From Bacteroidia bacterium (GTDB lineage Bacteria > Bacteroidota > Bacteroidia > NS11-12g > UBA955): 10,866 nucleotides of DNA. Shown here piece after piece: positions 5,848 to 10,866 of this stretch (position 1 is the stretch's first letter; each line of letters begins with the position of its first letter). A program made the translations under genes and the position numbers. The stretch is from assembly GCA_020848595.1 (NCBI GenBank), contig JADLHV010000237.1, positions 1 to 10,866 of the forward strand, written 5' to 3'. The notes below the pieces were generated by a model, which ran no database searches, was not told where the DNA came from, and saw only the letters and a list, made by a program, of their open reading frames with translations.

Positions 5848-6882
5848 ATGCCTAAAATCACCATAGACGACATTCCAATTGAAGTACCAGAAGGTACTAC
5901 TATTCTTCAAGCTGCGCGTATGATTGGAGGAGATATCGTACCTCCTGCAATGTGTTACTACAGTAAATTGAAGACAAGCGGAGGATATTGCCGTACTTGT
6001 ATCGTGAAAGTTGAGCAAGGTTCCGAAAAGGACCCTCGCCCTATGCCTAAACCTGTAGCTAGTTGTCGCACAAATGTGATGGATGGCATGGTTGTACGCA
6101 ATATTACTTCTCAAGAGAATTTAGAGGCTCGAGCAGGGGTCGTCGAATTTCTATTAATGAATCATCCTTTAGATTGCCCTGTATGCGACCAAGCAGGTGA
6201 ATGTCATTTGCAAGATTTGTCGTACGAACATGGCAAAGAAGGTACAAGAAATGAATTTGAAAGAAGAGAGTACGAACCAATGGATTTTGGTGATACCATC
6301 AAATTAAACATGAATCGTTGTATCTTGTGTTATCGTTGCGTAAAAGTAGCCGATCAACTCACTGATGGTAGATGCCATGGCGTAATTAATAGAGGCGAAC
6401 ATGCCGAAATTTCAACCTATATTGAAAAAGCTATTGACAATGATTTCTCTGGAAATATGATTGATGTTTGTCCGGTTGGTGCTCTAACAGATAGAACCTT
6501 CAGATTTAAAAGCCGTGTTTGGTATACTAATCCTGTAGATGCTCATAGAGATTGTGACAAATGTTGTGGCAAGGTTAGATTGTGGAATCAAGGCGACGAA
6601 GTACTCCGTGTAACCGCAAGAAAAGACCAATTTGGAGAAGTTATTGATAATGAGGACGGCTCTACAGCTTGGATTTGTAATGATTGTCGATTTGAGAAAA
6701 AACACCTTAACGATTGGGTCATTGAAGGACCAAGTGATATTAGCAGACACTCTGTTATATCGGCCAACCATTATGAATCTTTAAGATCAATACAGAAAAC
6801 CACCATGAAAATGATGGGTGCTAAACCTCATGGAGTAAAATTTGAACTCGGAGACGGAGCACTCGACCCTAATAACCAGTAA
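5848..6882 (+). CDS. nuoG: NADH-quinone oxidoreductase subunit G, short form lacking the molybdopterin-type domain
   Basis: This Fe-S subunit of the NADH module passes electrons from N3 towards NuoI. The [2Fe-2S] N1b ligands are C36, C48, C51 and C73. N5 is the His/Cys cluster H106, C110, C113, C119 (HPLDCPVC...C). N4 is C158, C161, C164 and C208. Beyond these the protein stops at 344 residues, whereas classical NuoG is about 680-910 and continues into a molybdopterin-oxidoreductase fold. The stop is followed 8 nt later by nuoH, so this is a native length and not a frameshift remnant. The C-terminal part has two cysteine pairs, C236-x2-C239 (plus C240) and C277-x2-C280, instead of the E. coli N7 pattern. 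ATG 5848 is the only sensible start. Short NuoG of this type is, as I recall, usual in aerobic Bacteroidota. Confidence 0.93.
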   Translation: MPKITIDDIPIEVPEGTTILQAARMIGGDIVPPAMCYYSKLKTSGGYCRTCIVKVEQGSEKDPRPMPKPVASCRTNVMDGMVVRNITSQENLEARAGVVEFLLMNHPLDCPVCDQAGECHLQDLSYEHGKEGTRNEFERREYEPMDFGDTIKLNMNRCILCYRCVKVADQLTDGRCHGVINRGEHAEISTYIEKAIDNDFSGNMIDVCPVGALTDRTFRFKSRVWYTNPVDAHRDCDKCCGKVRLWNQGDEVLRVTARKDQFGEVIDNEDGSTAWICNDCRFEKKHLNDWVIEGPSDISRHSVISANHYESLRSIQKTTMKMMGAKPHGVKFELGDGALDPNNQ

Positions 6883-6890
6883 AATAAAAT

Positions 6891-7916
6891 ATGGATCCAC
6901 TGCTTATAAAAGCCATTATCGTACTTATCATCTTTGCAATCACTTTATTGGTTGCTACCTATTCTACTTGGGGAGAACGCAAAGTTGCGGCATTCTTGCA
7001 AGATCGGGTTGGACCCAATAGAGCAGGTCCCGGAGGTTTGCTACAACCTCTAGCAGATGCTGTTAAGATGTTTATGAAAGAAGAAATAATCCCATCGGTT
7101 TCTAACAAATGGTTATTTATTCTAGGCCCTTGTATTTCTATGCTCACTGCCTTAATGACTGGTGTAGTTATTCCTTGGGGCGGAGATATTACTTTAGGTG
7201 GGCAAACATTCAATTTACAAATCGTAGATTTAAATATTGGTATTCTCTATTTATTTGGTGTCGTTTCATTAGGTGTATATGGTATCATGATTGGTGGATG
7301 GGCTTCTAATAATAAATATTCTCTCCTTGGTGCTATTCGTGCTTCATCTCAAATGATTAGTTACGAAATTGCTATGGGTTTAGCTATTATAGCTTTAGTA
7401 ATGACTACTGGCACTTTAAGTTTAAAAGAAATCGTTCAACAACAAGATGCGGGATTTGCTAATATCGTGTATCAACCATTAGGTTTTGTTATATTCTTAA
7501 TCTGTGCATTTGCCGAAACTAATCGTGCACCATTCGATTTACCTGAATGTGAGACAGAATTAATTGGTGGTTATCATACCGAATATTCATCCATGAAACT
7601 TGGCTTCTTCTTATTTGCCGAGTACATCAATATGTTTATCTCTTCAGCCGTAATTGTTAGTTTCTATTTTGGTGGCTATAATTTCCCTTTCCAACATGAA
7701 TTAGGATTAGAAGGCAATTGGCTTACTATTGTACAAACAATTGTATTTTTCATGAAAGTACTCGGTTTTGTATTCTTCTTTTTCTGGGTAAGATGGACAT
7801 TACCAAGATTTAGATACGACCAACTAATGAACCTCGGATGGAAGGTTCTCTTACCTTTAGCTTTGGTAAATATATTTATAACAGGATTGACCATGTGGTT
7901 TCTAGGTAAAATTTGA
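6891..7916 (+). CDS. nuoH: NADH-quinone oxidoreductase subunit H
   Basis: This is a membrane subunit of about eight helices at the junction of the two arms. It forms the floor of the quinone cavity and starts the proton-transfer path. Conserved blocks are GERKVAAFLQDRVGPNRAGP (28-47), the LQPLADAVKMF segment (51-61), GWASNNKYSLLGAIRASSQM (136-155) and the quinone-loop motif FAETNRAPFDLPE (207-219) with the acidic E222-E224 and HTEYSSMK. At 341 residues it is of family length. Hydrophobic stretches at about 4-24, 76-96, 115-136, 158-174, 195-208, 237-260, 277-300 and 318-337 fit the expected helices. ATG 6891 has only A-rich sequence upstream (TAAAATAAAAT). It lies 8 nt after nuoG and 24 nt before nuoI. 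No missing signature residues are seen. Confidence 0.97.
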   Translation: MDPLLIKAIIVLIIFAITLLVATYSTWGERKVAAFLQDRVGPNRAGPGGLLQPLADAVKMFMKEEIIPSVSNKWLFILGPCISMLTALMTGVVIPWGGDITLGGQTFNLQIVDLNIGILYLFGVVSLGVYGIMIGGWASNNKYSLLGAIRASSQMISYEIAMGLAIIALVMTTGTLSLKEIVQQQDAGFANIVYQPLGFVIFLICAFAETNRAPFDLPECETELIGGYHTEYSSMKLGFFLFAEYINMFISSAVIVSFYFGGYNFPFQHELGLEGNWLTIVQTIVFFMKVLGFVFFFFWVRWTLPRFRYDQLMNLGWKVLLPLALVNIFITGLTMWFLGKI

Positions 7917-7940
7917 TTATAACATAAACTGATTAAAGAA

Positions 7941-8543
7941 ATGTTAACAAACAGAAGCAAACAAGTAGTAAAAAGAGAAATGACCTGGTTTGAGAAGGCT
8001 TATTTTCCAGCCATACTCAGCGGTCTTAGTATCACTATAAAACACTTTTTCATGAAAAAAGCGACGGTTAAATACCCTGAAGTAAAAAGGGAATTTGCCC
8101 CAGTATATAGAGGTCAGCATGTTTTAAAACGCGATGAATCTGGTGCCGAACGCTGCACTGCATGTGGTTTATGCGCAGTGGCTTGCCCAGCTGAAGCAAT
8201 TACCATGACAGCGAATGAAAGAAAGAAAGGTGAAGAGAATTTATATAGAGAAGAAAAATATGCATCGGTTTATGAAATCAATATGCTCAGATGTATTTTC
8301 TGCGGCTTATGCGAAGAAGCCTGTCCTAAAGAAGCTATATTTTTAACTGATAGAATAGTGCCAAGTACTTTCGAAAGAGATGAATTTATTTATGGTAAAG
8401 ATAAACTGGTAGAACCTATCGATCAGAGAGTAGATGTTAGTAAAAGACAAACACCAGCTGTATTAGAATTTAAGAAAGACAAACATTTCAAGCATAATAA
8501 AACTTATCTCGATAAAATGCTTGGAAAAGCGAAGAAACATTAA
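7941..8543 (+). CDS. nuoI: NADH-quinone oxidoreductase subunit I (ferredoxin-like, N6a/N6b)
   Basis: This peripheral subunit carries two [4Fe-4S] clusters, N6a and N6b, that connect NuoG's N5 to NuoB's N2. Two classical ferredoxin motifs of C-x2-C-x2-C-x3-C form are visible: C72, C75, C78, C82 (CTACGLCAVAC) and C118, C121, C124, C128 (CIFCGLCEEAC). Each is followed by P and an E-A-I tail. The N-terminal 40 residues contain the amphipathic helix region (FEKAYFPAILSGLSITIKHFF) that rests on the membrane arm. The protein is 200 residues, somewhat longer than the E. coli 180 because of a lysine-rich tail (about 165-200) without known function. ATG 7941 is preceded by TTAAAGAA. A later in-frame ATG at 7980 would cut into the amphipathic helix region, so I keep the first. 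Confidence 0.96.
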   Translation: MLTNRSKQVVKREMTWFEKAYFPAILSGLSITIKHFFMKKATVKYPEVKREFAPVYRGQHVLKRDESGAERCTACGLCAVACPAEAITMTANERKKGEENLYREEKYASVYEINMLRCIFCGLCEEACPKEAIFLTDRIVPSTFERDEFIYGKDKLVEPIDQRVDVSKRQTPAVLEFKKDKHFKHNKTYLDKMLGKAKKH

Positions 8544-8591
8544 CAGTTACAACAACAAAAACAAGACAAATAAATATTTCGTAAAAAGTCA

Positions 8592-9101
8592 ATGAGTATC
8601 TCGCAATATATCTTCTGGTTCCTGAGCTTTGTAGCTCTAATCAGTGCGTTGATGGTGGTGTTTTCTAAGAGCCCAGTATACAGCGTCCTTTCTTTGATAA
8701 TGACATTTTTTGCAATAGCAGGTCACTATCTTCTTTTAAGTGCTCAATTTCTAGCAGCAGTCCATATCATTGTATACGCAGGCGCCATAATGGTTTTGTT
8801 CCTTTATGTCATAATGATGTTGAATCTGAATAAAGAAGCCGAACCACATAAAAAACCTTATATTCAAATTATATCTTTTGTAGCCATAGGTTTATTAATG
8901 GTCACTTTAATTGGTACTCTTAAAGAAGCCGAAGCTATTGCTCCAAGTAATATTGCTAATAATGTCGGTGGAATTGGAACTGTAGAACAATTAGGTAAAG
9001 TATTGTTTAATCAATTCTTATTGCCATTCGAAATATCTTCAATTTTATTCCTTTCCGCAATGGTAGGCGCGGTCTATTTATCTAAAAAGAACTTACAATA
9101 A
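8592..9101 (+). CDS. nuoJ: NADH-quinone oxidoreductase subunit J
   Basis: This is a five-helix membrane subunit of complex I (169 residues) lying between NuoA/NuoH and NuoK. Its third helix changes shape during turnover and gates the central water wire. Helices are predicted at about 5-24, 30-50, 55-79, 90-111 and 146-164. The characteristic third helix holds VYAGAIMVLFLYVIMML (61-77), and the last helix has LLPFEISSILFLSAMVGAV (143-161), both family hallmarks. The loop between helices four and five (112-142) is variable, as expected. ATG 8592 follows the longest spacer inside the operon (48 nt, A-rich, without visible promoter or hairpin). The TAA stop shares one base with the ATG of nuoK (TAATG), which indicates translational coupling of these two small membrane subunits. 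Confidence 0.96.
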   Translation: MSISQYIFWFLSFVALISALMVVFSKSPVYSVLSLIMTFFAIAGHYLLLSAQFLAAVHIIVYAGAIMVLFLYVIMMLNLNKEAEPHKKPYIQIISFVAIGLLMVTLIGTLKEAEAIAPSNIANNVGGIGTVEQLGKVLFNQFLLPFEISSILFLSAMVGAVYLSKKNLQ

Positions 9102-9430
9102 TGCAAGACGTACAAGTATTAATATCCGGAATACCTCTCAATAATTACATTTATATATGTGCTGCACTTTTTGGTATAGGTGCATTAGGTGTAATGATAA
9201 GAAGAAATGCTATAGTGCTTTTTATGTGCATTGAACTTATGTTAAATGCCGTTAACTTATTACTCGTTGCCTTTTCATCCTATTTAGGCGACAACTCAGG
9301 TCAAGTATTTGTATTTTTTATTATGGCAGTTGCCGCAGCTGAGGTAGCAGTCGGACTAGCGATTCTCATAATGGTTTACAGAAATGCTCAAACATCTGAC
9401 ACGGAAGTGCTCAATCAACTTAAATGGTAA
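9101..9430 (+). CDS. nuoK: NADH-quinone oxidoreductase subunit K
   Basis: This is a small, three-helix membrane subunit of complex I (109 residues) related to MrpC antiporter subunits. It forms a proton-transfer site between NuoJ and NuoN. Two buried glutamates essential in the family are visible: E45 (MCIELMLNAVN) and E81 (AVAAAEVAVGLA). These match E36 and E72 in E. coli with a longer N-terminal extension of about nine residues. Helices run at about 16-34, 38-60 and 70-93. The GDNSGQVFVFFIM loop-to-helix transition is typical. The start is ATG 9101, overlapping the nuoJ stop by one base. The product ends in QLKW, followed by a 27-nt gap before nuoL. No anomalies are seen. Confidence 0.97.
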   Translation: MQDVQVLISGIPLNNYIYICAALFGIGALGVMIRRNAIVLFMCIELMLNAVNLLLVAFSSYLGDNSGQVFVFFIMAVAAAEVAVGLAILIMVYRNAQTSDTEVLNQLKW

Positions 9431-9457
9431 AATCAGTCGTAAGGAAAAAATAAAAGA

Positions 9458-10866
9458 ATGGAACAACTCGTAAAACTCGTCCCCTTATTCCCGCTGATCA
9501 GCTTTGCCATCATCGGAATTCTTAACAGAAAACTCACTAAAATGCATGCAGCAATTTTTGCCTGTACTGGTGTATTATTAAGTTTTATTGATTCTATAAT
9601 CATATTTGTAGCACAATTGTCTCATGCTCCAGTAGAAGTTAAAATATTTGATTGGATACTTGCTGGCAATTTCAATGCAAGTTTAACTTTCCTTTGTGAT
9701 CATTTATCATCCATATTCTTACTAGTAATAACTGGAGTTGGATTTTTAATTCACGTCTTTTCTATTGGATATATGAAAGACGACGATGGTTTCAGAAGAT
9801 TTTTTGCATATCTTAATTTATTCATATTCTTCATGTTGTTGCTTGTTCTAGGCAACAATTTCTTAGTAATGTTCATAGGTTGGGAAGGTGTTGGTTTTTG
9901 TTCATTTATGTTAATTGGCTTTTGGTTTAAAGTAGATGCAAATAATAACGCAGCAAAAAAAGCATTTATAATGAACCGTGTTGGTGACTTAGGTTTCTTG
10001 ATTGCTATGTGTTTAATTTTTATCACCTTTGATACACTAGATTTCACAAAGCTCTTTTCAAATGGTTTTATAGCTGGAACTTCTTTTAGTCCGCAAATTA
10101 TGACCATTATAACAGTTTGCTTATTTATTGGTGCCATGGGTAAAAGCGCTCAAATTCCTTTGTTTACATGGCTACCTGATGCAATGGCGGGTCCAACTCC
10201 TGTTTCCGCTTTAATACACGCCGCTACAATGGTTACTGCTGGTATTTATATGGTAGCACGTACCAATATAATGTTTAGTTTAACTCCAGAAACTCTTGAG
10301 TTCGTTGCCATTATTGGTGCTGCAACTGGATTACTTGGCGCAAGTATTGGTTTATTTCAAAACGATATCAAAAAAGTACTGGCCTACTCTACGGTTAGTC
10401 AATTAGGTTTAATGTTCTTAGCGCTCGGTATGGGTGCTTATTCTGCTGCTGTTTTTCATGTTGTTACACACGCTTTCTTTAAAGCTTTACTGTTTCTTGG
10501 CTCCGGTAGTGTTATTCATAGCATGGGTGGAGAACAAGACATTCGTAAAATGGGTGGACTAAAAAAGAAAATGCCTATTACTTACATGACTTTTTTAATC
10601 GGGACAATTGCTATTTCAGGTATACCGCCTTTAGCAGGTTTTTTTAGTAAGGACCAAATTTTAGCGGCTACTTTCGAACACAACAAGTTACTATATATTG
10701 TAGGAATGATTGTTTCTCTCATGACTGCCTTCTACATGTTCCGTTTATTGTTTCTTACTTTTCATGGCAAATTTAGAGGGACCCACGAACAAGAACATCA
10801 TTTACATGAATCGCCAGTTAGTATGACTTTTCCATTAATTGCTTTGGCTATTCTATCTATCGTTGC
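9458..10866 (+). CDS. nuoL: NADH-quinone oxidoreductase subunit L, 3' end beyond window
   Basis: This is an antiporter-like proton-pumping membrane subunit. The window holds 469 codons plus two bases and runs open off its edge; complete NuoL proteins are about 600-690 residues. Reading from ATG 9458, the family signature blocks are GNNFLVMFIGWEGVGFCSFMLIGFW-type residues (132-156) with E143 in GWEGVG, then GAMGKSAQIPLFTWLPDAM (225-243) with K229. Next come MAGPTPVSALIHAATMVTAG with H254, HAFFKALLFLGSG with K342, and FFSKDQI with K398. These correspond to the Glu/Lys/His proton-channel residues of E. coli NuoL (E144, K229, H254, K342, K399), so the pump looks intact. The C-terminal helix and lateral helix HL are beyond the window. 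AAGGA at 9441-9445 is a weak, distant Shine-Dalgarno candidate. nuoM and nuoN should follow. Confidence 0.96.
   Translation, partial: MEQLVKLVPLFPLISFAIIGILNRKLTKMHAAIFACTGVLLSFIDSIIIFVAQLSHAPVEVKIFDWILAGNFNASLTFLCDHLSSIFLLVITGVGFLIHVFSIGYMKDDDGFRRFFAYLNLFIFFMLLLVLGNNFLVMFIGWEGVGFCSFMLIGFWFKVDANNNAAKKAFIMNRVGDLGFLIAMCLIFITFDTLDFTKLFSNGFIAGTSFSPQIMTIITVCLFIGAMGKSAQIPLFTWLPDAMAGPTPVSALIHAATMVTAGIYMVARTNIMFSLTPETLEFVAIIGAATGLLGASIGLFQNDIKKVLAYSTVSQLGLMFLALGMGAYSAAVFHVVTHAFFKALLFLGSGSVIHSMGGEQDIRKMGGLKKKMPITYMTFLIGTIAISGIPPLAGFFSKDQILAATFEHNKLLYIVGMIVSLMTAFYMFRLLFLTFHGKFRGTHEQEHHLHESPVSMTFPLIALAILSIV

Noticed and set aside
5830..6114. Reverse-strand open frame antisense to the nuoG 5' end
   Set aside because: It covers the N1b-binding part of nuoG, which is clearly coding on the + strand. 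No start signal or domain supports it.
6484..6771. Reverse-strand open frame antisense to the nuoG 3' end
   Set aside because: It is a shadow of nuoG and shows no similarity to a known protein.
6959..7309. Overlapping open frames on both strands within nuoH (6959-7213 reverse, 7109-7309 forward)
   Set aside because: The NuoH frame carries the conserved family blocks here, and the alternatives read as frame-shifted versions of it.
7676..7960. Reverse-strand open frame across the nuoH-nuoI junction
   Set aside because: It is mostly antisense to nuoH and has no promoter or recognisable motif.
8544..8591. Internal promoter or attenuator in the 48-nt spacer before nuoJ
   Set aside because: The spacer is A-rich and holds no TAnnTTTG box or hairpin. 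It looks like an ordinary spacer in an AT-rich operon.
9751..10137. Reverse-strand 128-codon open frame within the nuoL region
   Set aside because: The + strand encodes NuoL with intact channel residues across this stretch. The reverse product is a lysine-rich sequence without domains.
1..10866. A novel defence, mobile or biosynthetic system
   Set aside because: Every stretch over about 160 nt is assigned to a recognised housekeeping or respiratory gene. No integrase, transposase, repeat array, toxin-antitoxin pair or compositional break is visible.

Overview
This window looks like a piece of an AT-rich Bacteroidota chromosome, probably from an aerobic, Flavobacteriia- or Sphingobacteriia-like lineage. 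I infer this from three things. Most starts lack a strong Shine-Dalgarno sequence and sit in A-rich leaders. A perfect Bacteroidota-type -7 box (TAnnTTTG) lies in front of nuoA. The NuoG is a short form that I recall from this phylum. All genes are on the + strand, TGA is used as an ordinary stop, and base and codon usage look even from end to end. I see no RNA gene, mobile element, CRISPR array or large repeat.

Region 1 (1-1101) is a tight three-gene cluster. It holds the 3' end of an ABC-transporter ATPase that is most likely LptB (lipopolysaccharide export), then peptidyl-tRNA hydrolase (pth, starting on TTG), then a small hotdog-fold acyl-CoA thioesterase. Neighbouring genes overlap by 4 and 8 nt, so they are probably co-transcribed and translationally coupled. 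Region 2 (1102-1255) is a 154-nt non-coding gap, the largest in the window. It carries a small inverted repeat and the candidate nuoA promoter.

Region 3 (1256-10866) is a respiratory complex I (NADH:quinone oxidoreductase) operon in canonical order: nuoA-B-C-D-E-F-G-H-I-J-K-L. NuoL is cut by the window edge, and nuoM and nuoN are expected just beyond it. Spacers are short (from a 1-nt overlap to 48 nt) and no terminator is visible, so it reads as one transcript. NuoE, NuoF and NuoG form the NADH-oxidising arm, which takes hydride to FMN and passes electrons down the Fe-S chain. NuoB, NuoC, NuoD and NuoI carry electrons to N2 and the quinone site. NuoA, NuoH, NuoJ, NuoK and NuoL form the proton-pumping membrane arm. 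nuoC and nuoD are separate genes, and the NADH module is present, unlike the 11-subunit operons known from some anaerobic Bacteroidota. The ligand, quinone-site and proton-channel residues I checked are present.

The main departure from the textbook enzyme is NuoG. It has 344 residues, lacks the molybdopterin-oxidoreductase-like C-terminal half, and carries rearranged cysteines where the N7 cluster would sit in E. coli. I did not find an undescribed system here. This is mostly an ordinary housekeeping and respiratory region with a few details worth a second look.
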